A stretch of DNA of 60,666 bases. Origin: a virus. The DNA lies in IMG/VR virus record IMGVR_UViG_3300020453_000488, positions 1-60,666 of that record. One strand, written 5' to 3'. A program made the translations under genes and the position numbers. The notes below the pieces were generated by a model. That model was not told the DNA's origin, ran no database searches, and saw only the letters and a list, made by a program, of their open reading frames with translations. Below, piece after piece: positions 40,785 through 49,021 of this stretch (the first letter of the stretch is position 1; the number at the start of each line of letters is the position of its first letter).

Positions 40785-41169
40785 AGAAAAACCTAAAAAA
40801 GAATACAGAGAACACGGGAAAAAGTATGGCCCATATAAAGATGATATAATTTTATCACATCTCCAGGGGATGAGTGATAAAGAATTAGCAAATATTCTTG
40901 AAAGAAAAATAGATAGAATAAAAGAAAAGAGAACAGAATACATCCGGGAGTTTTTGTTAAATAATATGAGTTCACTAAACTATTTTGTTTGGATGGCCAC
41001 TAAGTTTTACTTACAAAATAAATTATTGAAAGAAAGACTTGATAATGTTGGTATTACTGTATTAGATATAGAAATATCAAATGATGATATTCAAAAACAA
41101 ATGAAAGATATACAAGACATTGCATCTAATGGAAATATATCTGAAAAATATCCAGAATGGAATCCTTAA
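40777..41169 (+). CDS. HTH-type small DNA-binding protein
   Basis: 130 residues. The first part KYGPYKDDIILSHLQGMSDK - ELANILERKIDRIKEKRTEY is an HTH of the kind that begins with a helix, then 'Ser-Asp-Lys-Glu-Leu-Ala', as in small regulators found in Bacteroidota phages. A helical, acidic C-terminus could mediate dimerisation. Overlaps the next gene by 13 bases. Confidence 0.6.
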   Translation: MSKEKPKKEYREHGKKYGPYKDDIILSHLQGMSDKELANILERKIDRIKEKRTEYIREFLLNNMSSLNYFVWMATKFYLQNKLLKERLDNVGITVLDIEISNDDIQKQMKDIQDIASNGNISEKYPEWNP

Positions 41170-41339
41170 TTTGTGTTATATGTGAGAAAGAGATAAAAGA
41201 TCTTTATCCGCATAATGCAGAACCAGTTAAAAAAGGTCCCTGTTGTACACGTTGTAATAATACAAAAGTACTTCCTGCCAGACTGGCTGCAGTATATAAT
41301 TATAAACCTGAAAAACCAAAAAAGAAAAATGGTAGATAA
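41157..41339 (+). CDS. zinc-finger-like small protein
   Basis: 60 residues with ICVICEKE near the start and PCCTRCNNT in the middle: two Cys pairs for one zinc site, followed by a basic tail (KPEKPKKKNGR). It overlaps both neighbours by about a dozen bases. Confidence 0.6.
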   Translation: MESLICVICEKEIKDLYPHNAEPVKKGPCCTRCNNTKVLPARLAAVYNYKPEKPKKKNGR

Positions 41340-42312
41340 AGAAAAAGAAAATATTTTTTATAAAAAGAAGTTTAATTTTAGTTACTCTTCTATAAATAAG
41401 ATGTTATTTTCTCCTAAGCTATTCTATAAAGAATATGTTCTTTTAGATAGAGAGGAGAGAACAGATAAACATTTAATTGAAGGCCGTGTAATTCACTGTC
41501 TTTTATTTGAACCAAATAATCTAAACAATTTGTTTTCAATGGTTCCTGGAAAAGTCCCTTCTGATAACATAAAAAAGGTTCTTAAGAATGTTACTATGCA
41601 TACAGATGCTCCTGTTTTAGCTGATGTAGAAGACTTTGTAATTTTAGATTCATTAAAAGAACAAAATCTTTATCAATCATTAAAAACAGATGAATCAAGA
41701 ATTGCTAAAGTAAAGACCAGTGATGCTGAAGATTATTATAAATTTATGTGCACTACTGGAAAAGATGTTATAGATCAAGATACATTAACTAGGTGTCAAG
41801 AAAGAGTGGAGATTATTAAATCAAACAAAGAAGTAATGTCTCTATTTAACTTAGCACAAACTGATTTTGAATTAGATCCTATTGAAGCATATGCAGAAAA
41901 TAAATTAACCAGTAAATTACAATCATATAAGTTTGGCTTAAAGGGTATAATTGATTATTATCAAATCAATCATGATCAAAAAACAATAACTATAGTTGAT
42001 TTAAAAACTACTGGTAAAACTATTACTGACTTTACAGATGCAATAGATTATTGGAATTATGATTTACAAGCAGCAGTTTATACTAAATTAGTAATAGATA
42101 ATTTAGATGAGGCTGCTTCAGATTATAAAATATTATTTAAATTTGTGGTGATTGATAAATATAACCAGGTATATGTTTTTGATGTGTCTGGTGAAACATT
42201 AAGAAGATGGGCCAATAAAATGGAACATTGTCTTGAAAAAGTTAATTATCATTACACGGAAAAAAAGTATGAATTACCATATGAGTTTTTAAATAATAAA
42301 ATTGTTCTATAA
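41329..42312 (+). CDS. PD-(D/E)XK exonuclease-like protein
   Basis: 327 residues from the ATG at 41329; a longer frame upstream covers the zinc-finger gene in another frame and is not real. N-terminus YSSINKMLFSPKLFYKEYVL then GRVIHCLLFEP is the Ser/Tyr-rich start of this nuclease family; catalytic core LKGIIDYYQINHDQKTITIV - DLKTTGKTI supplies Asp and D-x-K, and AVYTKLVI follows as the Gln/Tyr helix. Likely a 5'-3' resecting exonuclease that feeds the annealing ATPase at 31.0 kb. Confidence 0.75.
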   Translation: MVDKEKENIFYKKKFNFSYSSINKMLFSPKLFYKEYVLLDREERTDKHLIEGRVIHCLLFEPNNLNNLFSMVPGKVPSDNIKKVLKNVTMHTDAPVLADVEDFVILDSLKEQNLYQSLKTDESRIAKVKTSDAEDYYKFMCTTGKDVIDQDTLTRCQERVEIIKSNKEVMSLFNLAQTDFELDPIEAYAENKLTSKLQSYKFGLKGIIDYYQINHDQKTITIVDLKTTGKTITDFTDAIDYWNYDLQAAVYTKLVIDNLDEAASDYKILFKFVVIDKYNQVYVFDVSGETLRRWANKMEHCLEKVNYHYTEKKYELPYEFLNNKIVL

Positions 42313-42900
42313 ATGAAGAGTATATATACAGATTATTTTCAAAAAAGCAAAGTGTTTTTATATCCACTGTTGAGTCTTAGAAAGGGAATTACACATGTCC
42401 CTTCTGAGACTTTTATTGCTTGGAATAATGTATATGATGCTTTAGAAAACAAATTTCTTTGTTTATACTCTGTGGATCCAGAAGAAATAAAAAAGTTTAA
42501 AAACTTTGAATTTAAATTCTTAAAATCTCATAAGTTATTTGAAGCCTATTATCAATTAGATGATGAAACCCATCTTTATGTTTTTGATTTTAGTCCCTTT
42601 AAAAGAGATTTAGAAGTATTTAGAAAAGGTAAATATTCAAAATTTAGTGTAAAAACTAAAGATATCATATCTAATTTTTTTGGTGAAGTTGGAACAGTAT
42701 CTAATTATATACAAAGTTATATTAATCCAGAAGAATATCACGGAACATATGCTGATTACTTAGGTGTAAAAATTGAAGCTATTCAAGATGTTTATGAACT
42801 GTGTAGCAAACCGGATTTAGATAAAGAGACTTTAGTAGATCCTGAACCTAAAAACTTGCAAATCAAAAATAAATCTGTATCTTTGGAAAAAAATAAATAA
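42313..42900 (+). CDS. unknown protein near the polymerase
   Basis: 195 residues, soluble, mixed alpha/beta with a disordered Lys-rich tail (KNLQIKNKSVSLEKNK). Central segment YVFDFSPFKRDLEVFRKGKY. Directly abuts both neighbours. No family recognised. Confidence 0.5.
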   Translation: MKSIYTDYFQKSKVFLYPLLSLRKGITHVPSETFIAWNNVYDALENKFLCLYSVDPEEIKKFKNFEFKFLKSHKLFEAYYQLDDETHLYVFDFSPFKRDLEVFRKGKYSKFSVKTKDIISNFFGEVGTVSNYIQSYINPEEYHGTYADYLGVKIEAIQDVYELCSKPDLDKETLVDPEPKNLQIKNKSVSLEKNK

Positions 42901-43331
42901 TGGCAAATACAAAACCAAACGTTGGAGCTAACATGCTCCTTACTACAGGGACATTTAGAAATGTCAAAACTTTTAATCTAGTGCCAGTCACTTTAGACTG
43001 CCCATATGTTGAAGCAATGTTTGATCCTACAACAACAATCCTTGCTGTAATAACAAAAAATATGAAACAGTCTTTTCATATGGTCCCAAGACTAAATGAA
43101 GACGGACAACCTCAAAAATTAAAGTTTCCAAACAAAGAAGCCGGAAAAACAGTTAAAGAGCAAAGAGTATCTGTAGATACTTTTTCTGAATTTTATTTAA
43201 CTGAAAAAGAGGATATTCAAACATTTTTAGCATTATTTGCTATTAATTTCAAAGATTTTGATACTGATCAATATTTTGTAGAAACAAAAGATGTAAAGCC
43301 TTCAAATCTTATTCTAGGACCTAACGCTTAA
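42900..43331 (+). CDS. unknown strand-rich protein
   Basis: 143 residues, strand-rich (GTFRNVKTFNLVPVTLDCPY; TTILAVITKNMKQSFHMVPR), possibly a small barrel, followed by a terminator. Between nuclease and polymerase genes, so a nucleic-acid-binding accessory factor is possible. No family recognised. Confidence 0.5.
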   Translation: MANTKPNVGANMLLTTGTFRNVKTFNLVPVTLDCPYVEAMFDPTTTILAVITKNMKQSFHMVPRLNEDGQPQKLKFPNKEAGKTVKEQRVSVDTFSEFYLTEKEDIQTFLALFAINFKDFDTDQYFVETKDVKPSNLILGPNA

Positions 43332-43359
43332 GTTGTTAAGTTCTTTCTATGTTTATCAT

Positions 43360-43390
43360 AAAAAGGGAGGCATGTGCTTCCCTTTTTTTT
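43360..43390 (+). terminator. intrinsic terminator
   Basis: GGGAGGC (43365-43371) pairs with GCTTCCC (43376-43382) with one G-U pair, flanked by an A-tract and followed by eight T. Ends the nuclease section just before the polymerase section. Confidence 0.85.
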
Positions 43391-43402
43391 TATTTTTAAA
43401 TT

Positions 43403-43747
43403 ATGAAACCAGTAATGGATATTTTCACACGTCAAAACTTTGAATCAATGAAATTGGCAGGTGAAATATTAGGAATTCCCGTAACAAAAATTAAAGAAAG
43501 TGCTGATGAGAGTAGACCAATAATGAAAGGAAAAAGAAAATTTCAATTTAGATATTCTACTATTACTGAAACTAGAACATTTGAAGTAAAAAAGTTTACT
43601 TTTGGTAAATATAAAAATCAGCTTATACAAGAATGTGAGGATCTTCCTTACTTAGAATGGTATGTTAAACTGCCGCAATTAAACGCACAGTTTAAACATG
43701 CACTGAGAAAAAGAATAAATAATATTAAAAACTCTAAAAATATATGA
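43403..43747 (+). CDS. DUF3820-like protein
   Basis: 114 residues. The C-terminal half FGKYKNQLIQECEDLPYLEW - YVKLPQLNAQFKHAL follows the DUF3820 pattern (Phe-Gly-Lys-x-Lys-Gly/Asn ... Tyr-Leu-x-Trp). Members often sit beside or are fused to DNA polymerase exonuclease domains, and here the polymerase gene follows with a four-base overlap. Probable replication accessory factor. Confidence 0.6.
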   Translation: MKPVMDIFTRQNFESMKLAGEILGIPVTKIKESADESRPIMKGKRKFQFRYSTITETRTFEVKKFTFGKYKNQLIQECEDLPYLEWYVKLPQLNAQFKHALRKRINNIKNSKNI

Positions 43748-45735
43748 ACCACTATGTAATGGACTATGAAACTTTATCTAATTGTTTTGTAGGCGTATTT
43801 GAACATTATAAAAAAGAAGAGGTAAAAGTCTTTGTTATACATGCGTTGCAAAATGATTTAGAAGAATTCATAAGTTTTTTAGAAAATAACGTTGAAAATA
43901 GAGAGTGGCATATATCTTATAATGGATTAGCATTTGATGCACAGATCACTCAGCATATATTGAATAATAAAGATTTTTTATTAACTCAAACTTCAGAAGA
44001 AGTAGCTGCCTGGATTTATCAGATGGCTCAAGATTGTATCAATAGATCTAAAAGTAAACAATGGCAGGTGTATCCACAATGGCATTTAACTATTGGTCAA
44101 ATTGATATTTTTAAAATGCATCATTGGGATAATCCCGCTAAAAGATCTAGTCTTAAATGGATCCAATATAGCATGGATTGGGAAAATATTATTGACATGC
44201 CCATTGAGCATACTAGTAATATTTCTTCTAAAGAGGAGATTGATCTTATAATTAGATATTGTATTAATGATGTAAAATCAACTAAAGAAATCTATAATAG
44301 ATCAAAATCACAAATAGGACTACGTAAAGAACTTACGCAGCAGTATAATATTAATTTATTCTCAGCATCTGAACCTAGAATTAGTAAAGAGTTATTTGCT
44401 TATTATTTAAGTAAAAAGCTTAATATTTATAAAGGTGAGATTAAAAAGATGAGAACTTATCGTGATACTATTAAGTTAAATGATATTATACTTCCTTATA
44501 TAAAATTTGAGTCTCTGGAGTTTCAGAATCTATTAAGCCGGTTTAAAGCTGTTGAATTAGATGCTATGAGACTAAAAGGTCAATTTAAATATCACATTGA
44601 TTATAAAAATGTTTCTACACATTTTGGTTTAGGTGGTGTCCACGGAGCTAGAAAAAAGGGTGTTTACGTATCTGATGATGAACATATGATTATGTCTTCA
44701 GATGTTACTAGTTTTTATCCAAACCTAGCTATTAAAAATAAATGGTCCCCAGCACATTTTCCAAAAGAAGAATTTTGTGATCAGTATGAATGGTTCTTTA
44801 AAGAAAGAAAGAAAATTCCTAAGAGCAATCCTATGAATTATGTTTATAAAATTATACTTAATTCAACTTTTGGTTTAAGTAATGATGAAAACAGTTTTTT
44901 TTATGATCCTGAATTATGTATGCGTATAACTGTAAATGGTCAACTTAGTTTGATGATGTTATATGAAATGATAATGGAAAGAATACCGGGAGCTGTAGCG
45001 TTATTACAAAATACTGATGGTATTGAAACTAGAATACCTAGAGAATATTATGATCAGTATATGGAAATATGTAAAGAATGGGAAGATATAACTGATTTGA
45101 ACTTAGAACATGATGAATATCAAAAATTAGTTTTAGGTGATGTAAATAATTACATTGGTCTAAATAATTTTAAAGAAGTAGACATCACAACTTGGAGAAA
45201 AATCAAACAATCTAACCCGCATTATTTATTTAAAATAGTAAATAATAAATTTCTTTATGCACCTGCCAAAATGAAAGGTAGATTTGATTTTCATGGCCTA
45301 GCTCTTCATAAGAATAAATCAAAACTAATTATACCTAAAGCTATTTACAATTACTTTATTCATGATATACTTCCAGAAGAATATTTAAGTAAAAATAAAA
45401 ATATTCTTGATTATTGTATAGGAGGTAAATCAAAAGGCAATTGGAAACAAGTATCCAGGTATATTAAAGATGGTGAATTTAATGAAGAAGAATTGCAAAA
45501 AATCAATAGATATTATATCACCAAATCTGGCGTAAAAATTATTAAAGTAAACAAAGAAGATAAAAGAGAAATACAACTAGAAGCTGGAAAATGGTTACAA
45601 CATATCTATAATGATATGAAACTTGAGCCCAAGTGGGAAAATTATAATATTGATAATGGCTATTATTTACAAGCTATAGAAAAAGAAATCAATAATATAT
45701 TACAAGTTTCAGCAAATCAATTACAATTATTTTAA
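43744..45735 (+). CDS. family B DNA polymerase with proofreading exonuclease
   Basis: 663 residues, compact. Exonuclease motifs: Exo I MDYETLS (Asp 7, Glu 9), Exo II SYNGLAFDAQI (Asp 65), Exo III RYCINDVKSTKEIY (Asp 176). Polymerase motifs: A SSDVTSFYPNLA (Asp 320), B KIILNSTFGLSND (Lys 369, Asn 373), C LLQNTDGIETR, in which the usual Asp-Thr-Asp-Ser reads Asn-Thr-Asp-Gly while keeping the second, essential Asp. The fold is that of small phage PolB enzymes; no thumb-extending insert is seen and no terminal-protein gene is obvious. Replicates the genome with the helicase, primase and SSB-like proteins. Confidence 0.87.
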   Translation: MNHYVMDYETLSNCFVGVFEHYKKEEVKVFVIHALQNDLEEFISFLENNVENREWHISYNGLAFDAQITQHILNNKDFLLTQTSEEVAAWIYQMAQDCINRSKSKQWQVYPQWHLTIGQIDIFKMHHWDNPAKRSSLKWIQYSMDWENIIDMPIEHTSNISSKEEIDLIIRYCINDVKSTKEIYNRSKSQIGLRKELTQQYNINLFSASEPRISKELFAYYLSKKLNIYKGEIKKMRTYRDTIKLNDIILPYIKFESLEFQNLLSRFKAVELDAMRLKGQFKYHIDYKNVSTHFGLGGVHGARKKGVYVSDDEHMIMSSDVTSFYPNLAIKNKWSPAHFPKEEFCDQYEWFFKERKKIPKSNPMNYVYKIILNSTFGLSNDENSFFYDPELCMRITVNGQLSLMMLYEMIMERIPGAVALLQNTDGIETRIPREYYDQYMEICKEWEDITDLNLEHDEYQKLVLGDVNNYIGLNNFKEVDITTWRKIKQSNPHYLFKIVNNKFLYAPAKMKGRFDFHGLALHKNKSKLIIPKAIYNYFIHDILPEEYLSKNKNILDYCIGGKSKGNWKQVSRYIKDGEFNEEELQKINRYYITKSGVKIIKVNKEDKREIQLEAGKWLQHIYNDMKLEPKWENYNIDNGYYLQAIEKEINNILQVSANQLQLF

Positions 45736-45744
45736 ATTAAAAAA

Positions 45745-46122
45745 ATGGATTATTTTGAATTAGAATGTGCCGTAGAAGAATGGGCGGATGATAAAGGTAT
45801 CTTTGAAAAAGCTACACCAATGGCCCAAGCATTAAAAACATTGGAAGAAACAACAGAGCTTTGCACGGCTATCAATAGTGATGACCGTGCAGAGATTATA
45901 GATGCTATGGGTGACATTATGGTCACTCTTATTATTCAAGCTAAAATGCAAAAAGTATCTCTTGAAGAATGTCTTGAATCAGCATATAAAGTAATAGCAA
46001 AAAGAAAAGGAAAAATGATCAACGGTCAATTTGTTAAAGAAGAAAGTCTCCCTAAATATAATTGGGATGAAATTTCTAAGGAAGAAAAACAAATCCTTAA
46101 AAAAAATAACTTAAATGACTAA
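45745..46122 (+). CDS. MazG-like nucleotide pyrophosphohydrolase
   Basis: 125 residues. KTLEETTELCTAI supplies the Glu-x-x-x-Glu pair and AEIIDAMGDIMVTLIIQAK the Asp-x-x-Gly-Asp signature of MazG-type NTP hydrolases, followed by LEECLESAYKVIAKRKGKMI. Such phage enzymes cleanse the nucleotide pool or alter (p)ppGpp. Located directly after the polymerase gene. Confidence 0.85.
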   Translation: MDYFELECAVEEWADDKGIFEKATPMAQALKTLEETTELCTAINSDDRAEIIDAMGDIMVTLIIQAKMQKVSLEECLESAYKVIAKRKGKMINGQFVKEESLPKYNWDEISKEEKQILKKNNLND

Positions 46123-46339
46123 AAAAGATTTTATTTTAATTGCTGATGCCATTTCTATATCTGTCGTTAATGATAGATGTAGAAATGAGTTATTAGCAAA
46201 CTTATGTAAAATGCTAAAAAATGTTAACCCTAAATTTGATGAAAGAACTTTTAGGGAATACATTATACAAAAAACAAGAGAAGCTAAACTTGAAAGAAGA
46301 AAAGCTGATGTTCCTTTAACTAATAAATTAATTGATTAA
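46115..46339 (+). CDS. small helical protein
   Basis: 74 residues: KKDFILIADAISISVVNDRC then basic helices (KTREAKLERRKADVP). Eight-base overlap with MazG. A widely seen type of phage small protein; function unknown. Confidence 0.5.
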   Translation: MTKKDFILIADAISISVVNDRCRNELLANLCKMLKNVNPKFDERTFREYIIQKTREAKLERRKADVPLTNKLID

Positions 46340-46341
46340 TT

Positions 46342-47196
46342 ATGCCAAAAAAAATTCAATTTGCAGATAAATATGATATTATTAATGCTGCAACACCAAA
46401 TCATAAAAAAAGTTATACTGTAATTCCTCATAGAGAAGTTATAGATAACACCATAAATTTATTAAATGCATCTGGATTTGTAATTACGGATGAGCAATAT
46501 AGATGTACTGATGAAGCACAAATTGCTCAAGGCATTTATTATATAAAACCAAAGAATAACTATTCAGATCCTAATTTAAATTCAGAAACTGAATTAGGGA
46601 TGATGTTTGCTTGGTTAAACAGTTACAATAAAAGAATAAGATTTCAATGTGCAATTGGAGGATATGTTTTAGTATGTAATAATGGTATGTGTGCAGGAGA
46701 TATGATGTCATATGCAAGAAAACATACAGGAAGTGCAAATTTTGATGCTAGAATGCAAATAAGTAATCAAATCAAAAGTGCTGAAAAATTCTATAAAAGA
46801 CTTGTGGATGATAAAAGAAATATGAAAAATATTACTTTAGATAAACAAACACAATCTGAATTATTAGGACGTTTATATGCTGAGGAAAATATTCTTGAAA
46901 CAAGTCATCTTTCTACGGTTAAAAAAGAAATGACTAATCCTTCTTATGATTATCAGTGTGATCAAGAAAATGCATGGGTATTTTATAATCATGTAACACA
47001 CGCTTTAAAAAAGTCTCATCCTACTAGTTGGTTAAGTGATTTGCAAAAGTTTCATGAATTTTATACATCTAATGTATTATCTAGTATGGGTATTAATCCT
47101 ACAGATAATCCTAGCAGTATACCTGAAGAAGCAGCAAATGCAGCAGCAGATATTGAGGCACAAGACTTTTTTACAATGGGTAACTATAAGATATGA
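46342..47196 (+). CDS. DUF932-family protein
   Basis: 284 residues. YTVIPHREVIDNTINLLNAS, then FAWLNSYNKRIRFQCAIGGY - VLVCNNGMCAG and ARKHTGSANF reproduce the DUF932 signature (Asn-Ser-x-Asn/Asp-Lys ... Val-Cys-Asn-Asn ... Arg-Lys-His-Thr). In phages and plasmids the family is linked to DNA metabolism but has no proven activity. Downstream of MazG, with a four-base overlap to the next gene. Confidence 0.75.
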   Translation: MPKKIQFADKYDIINAATPNHKKSYTVIPHREVIDNTINLLNASGFVITDEQYRCTDEAQIAQGIYYIKPKNNYSDPNLNSETELGMMFAWLNSYNKRIRFQCAIGGYVLVCNNGMCAGDMMSYARKHTGSANFDARMQISNQIKSAEKFYKRLVDDKRNMKNITLDKQTQSELLGRLYAEENILETSHLSTVKKEMTNPSYDYQCDQENAWVFYNHVTHALKKSHPTSWLSDLQKFHEFYTSNVLSSMGINPTDNPSSIPEEAANAAADIEAQDFFTMGNYKI

Positions 47197-47480
47197 TGAA
47201 TTCTAAAATTAAGTTAGATAACTTAAAAGTTTTATTAAAATGTCATGATCTTTCAGTTTCCAAAATTAATGAGAAATCATTTGAATTAAATAGTCAATAT
47301 TTAGATTCAGAAGATTATGATAAAATTAATTCTTTTTTTCCTGCTGTTGTTTATGAACAAAAACACGCAACAGTTTATCTTACTTTAAAAGAAATTCAAG
47401 ATGGAGAAAGAGAATGGGATGATGATAGGCATTTTTATCCAAAAGTATATTTTAAAGAAAATATATTTTATCACAGATGA
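47193..47480 (+). CDS. unknown small protein
   Basis: 95 residues, beta-rich (HATVYLTLKEIQDGEREWDD) with a Lys/Leu start. Its stop overlaps the next ATG (ATGA). No family. Confidence 0.5.
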   Translation: MMNSKIKLDNLKVLLKCHDLSVSKINEKSFELNSQYLDSEDYDKINSFFPAVVYEQKHATVYLTLKEIQDGEREWDDDRHFYPKVYFKENIFYHR

Positions 47481-47563
47481 TAATTATAATACTAAAGCTA
47501 CTTATCTTATGTACTGTATTATATTTAATTATAAACAGAAAAGATCCATTTAACAAGAATTGA
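47477..47563 (+). CDS. 28-residue transmembrane peptide
   Basis: MIIIILKLLILCTVLYLIIN then RKDPFNKN and stop: one hydrophobic span and a short charged tail. The start is coupled to the preceding stop (ATGA). Mini membrane peptide, possibly anti-host. Evidence is the coupling and the clear span. Confidence 0.45.
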   Translation: MIIIILKLLILCTVLYLIINRKDPFNKN

Positions 47564-47570
47564 TCTTTAC

Positions 47571-47616
47571 GGAAGGAACCAATCAGGCCAGTTTTTGCAT
47601 TTCTGGCCTGCCTTCC
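47571..47616 (+). terminator. strong two-part hairpin closing the early operon
   Basis: GGAAGG 47571-47576 / CCTTCC 47611-47616 enclosing CAGGCCAG 47584-47591 / CTGGCCTG 47603-47610. No immediate T-run, but a T7 stretch follows 15 bases later. Probably a terminator or RNA-stability element. Confidence 0.55.
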
Positions 47617-47640
47617 TCTGTTAAGTGTCAATTTTTTTAC

Positions 47641-47648
47641 TATCTTTA
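47641..47648 (+). promoter_or_regulatory. -7 box-like element directly before a lipoprotein start
   Basis: TATCTTTA fits the Bacteroidota -7 box in seven of eight positions (TAnnTTTG). Only four bases separate it from the ATG at 47653, the same spacing as at 48778. The transcript would be leaderless or nearly so. No -33 TTTG is visible. Confidence 0.4.
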
Positions 47649-47652
47649 TGGT

Positions 47653-47847
47653 ATGAGGCTTTTACTTTTAATACCATTTTTTTTCTTTGGATGTAAGAAA
47701 TATCAAGTAATACAAGAAGTTCGTGTAAACATGTATCACCTACAAAGCCCTAAACACGGTATTGAAATAATTATAACACATGATGATCTAGAATTAGGAG
47801 AATGGTATAGATTAGGTGAAATTAAAACAATTGATATTAATAAATGA
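47653..47847 (+). CDS. small lipoprotein
   Basis: 64 residues from the ATG at 47653. MRLLLLIPFFFFGCKKYQVI is a short signal peptide with a lipobox-like Phe-Phe-Gly-Cys; the mature part is beta-rich and charged (GIEIIITHDDLELGEWY). Would be exported and lipidated at Cys 14. Ends in a four-base overlap with the next lipoprotein. In other phages such proteins block receptors (superinfection exclusion), which is my inference. Confidence 0.6.
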   Translation: MRLLLLIPFFFFGCKKYQVIQEVRVNMYHLQSPKHGIEIIITHDDLELGEWYRLGEIKTIDINK

Positions 47848-48392
47848 GAAAACTGTTTATATTTCTATTACTTCTTTTTGGTTGTAAAAAAATTGACCAA
47901 GAAGGTATGGAAATATTTACCATTTATGAAGGCACCCACAGATCTACTTTTAAATATAGATCAACAAACTCAACCTATTTAGAATTTGAAGTCAAGTTTG
48001 ACAGTTCTGCAATTTATAAAACAACAATTGAAGAAAATCAAGCTGACATAAATAAACTTTTTGGAGTTAGTGATTGCAAATCACACCATATGGATAACTC
48101 TATAAGGTTTGGATGGAGATATTATAATGAACGTTTACAACTTTTATGGTTTAAACATGAAAATGAAATTTTTACATATGGATTTATAACTTATATAAAA
48201 CCAAATGTTAATTATACATGTAGCATTGATATACAATCAGAGTATTATGTATTATGTGTAAATAATACATGTGAAATGGTTCCCCGTAATTGTGGGATCA
48301 GAACTAATTATAATAAATATATTTTATGGCCTTATTTTGGTGGAGATGAAACAGCTCCACATGATATTAAAATAAGACTAAAAAGATTATAA
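47844..48392 (+). CDS. lipoprotein, second of the pair
   Basis: 182 residues. Signal MRKLFIFLLLLFGCKKIDQE with a lipobox Leu-Phe-Gly-Cys, then a beta-rich body with repeated aromatic strands (YLEFEVKFDSSAIYKTTIEE; IRFGWRYYNERLQLLWFKHE) and four or five Cys. This looks like a jelly-roll or lectin-type fold. Coupled to the lipoprotein before it. Function by analogy only. Confidence 0.6.
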   Translation: MRKLFIFLLLLFGCKKIDQEGMEIFTIYEGTHRSTFKYRSTNSTYLEFEVKFDSSAIYKTTIEENQADINKLFGVSDCKSHHMDNSIRFGWRYYNERLQLLWFKHENEIFTYGFITYIKPNVNYTCSIDIQSEYYVLCVNNTCEMVPRNCGIRTNYNKYILWPYFGGDETAPHDIKIRLKRL

Positions 48393-48408
48393 ATCAAAAT
48401 CAACAAAT

Positions 48409-48666
48409 ATGAAAGAATACCTAATATGGTTTTTTACCAAACACGTAAAGCAAGGATGGTCACAAATGATGAAAATCCCGGCAACTATCTATGGAATAGT
48501 ACAGGCTATTTATGCCACCCCAATTGTATGGGATGAGTGGTATTATGGACACATGCCCATATGGCCTTTAATAGGAGCTTATATAGCAATATATGGTTTC
48601 TTAATTGGTATAATATATCAACCAATCTCAATTTATCGTAAACTGAAAAGGTTGGGTAGATTATAG
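48409..48666 (+). CDS. small membrane protein
   Basis: 85 residues with two hydrophobic segments (IYGIVQAIYATPIVWDEWYY and WPLIGAYIAIYGFLIGIIY) and basic ends. Last gene of the rightward run. Membrane topology suits a small inhibitor or lysis helper. Confidence 0.6.
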   Translation: MKEYLIWFFTKHVKQGWSQMMKIPATIYGIVQAIYATPIVWDEWYYGHMPIWPLIGAYIAIYGFLIGIIYQPISIYRKLKRLGRL

Positions 48667-48677
48667 ATGGTTGAGTG

Positions 48678-48738
48678 AAAGAAAGTGTGTGGGAGTGAAA
48701 AGCCAAGACTGTTAAAGCCAGGACCACATGCTTCTTTT
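48678..48738 (+). terminator. large hairpin and T-rich tail after the rightward run
   Basis: AAAGAAAG (48678-48685) pairs with CTTCTTT (48731-48737) with one bulge, and TGTGG (48688-48692) with CCACA (48724-48728); T-rich sequence follows. Confidence 0.5.
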
Positions 48739-48777
48739 ATTTAATATTTAGTAAATATACAGTTTACATATGAGATG

Positions 48778-48785
48778 TATATTTG
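48778..48785 (+). promoter_or_regulatory. perfect TATATTTG box four bases before an ATG
   Basis: TATATTTG is an exact Bacteroidota -7 box. The start codon follows after CAGT, so a transcript started from it would be leaderless. No good -33 box is visible at 19-20 bases. Confidence 0.45.
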
Positions 48786-48789
48786 CAGT

Positions 48790-48987
48790 ATGAAAGTATT
48801 AATAATATTTATTTGCGTGTTGTTAACTAGTTGTGCAACTACAAAAGAATATCTTTGTCCTTGGGAAGGAATGGATGTTTCTAATTATCAAAGTTCTATA
48901 GATACTACATTTAATTATCTTGAGGATGCTCTTGAGGTTTTTCCTCAATGTCATTATCTTTCGGACGCCAATCATCCCAATAGATGA
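48790..48987 (+). CDS. third small lipoprotein
   Basis: 65 residues. MKVLIIFICVLLTSCATTKE has a classic lipobox (Leu-Thr-Ser-Cys), followed by a short soluble domain with Cys and aromatic residues (YLCPWEGMDVSNYQSSIDT). I start at 48790, not at the upstream ATG in the same frame, to give a normal signal peptide. Its last 77 bases overlap antisense with a leftward 33-residue gene, so one of the two may not be real. Confidence 0.55.
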   Translation: MKVLIIFICVLLTSCATTKEYLCPWEGMDVSNYQSSIDTTFNYLEDALEVFPQCHYLSDANHPNR

Positions 48988-49012
48988 AAACCCATTGTTC
49001 TTTTTCATTCAT
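48911..49012 (-). CDS. 33-residue acidic peptide
   Basis: Reads MNEKEQWVFIYWDDWRPKDN then DIEEKPQEHPQDN. Trp/Asp/Glu-rich, a natural composition. It starts ten bases after the stop of the gene before it on the same strand, as if part of the leftward lysis cassette. It overlaps the lipoprotein gene on the other strand over 77 bases. Confidence 0.45.
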   Translation of the reverse strand: MNEKEQWVFIYWDDWRPKDNDIEEKPQEHPQDN

Positions 49013-49021
49013 GATTGTAAG

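Noticed and set aside
41215-41328. N-terminal extension of the PD-(D/E)XK gene
   Set aside because: This segment is the zinc-finger gene read in another frame; the nuclease family starts at the FSYSSINK region after 41329.
48823-49008. A 61-codon minus-strand frame overlapping the third lipoprotein
   Set aside because: Composition is unnatural, and the 33-residue frame next to it fits the strand's gene order better.
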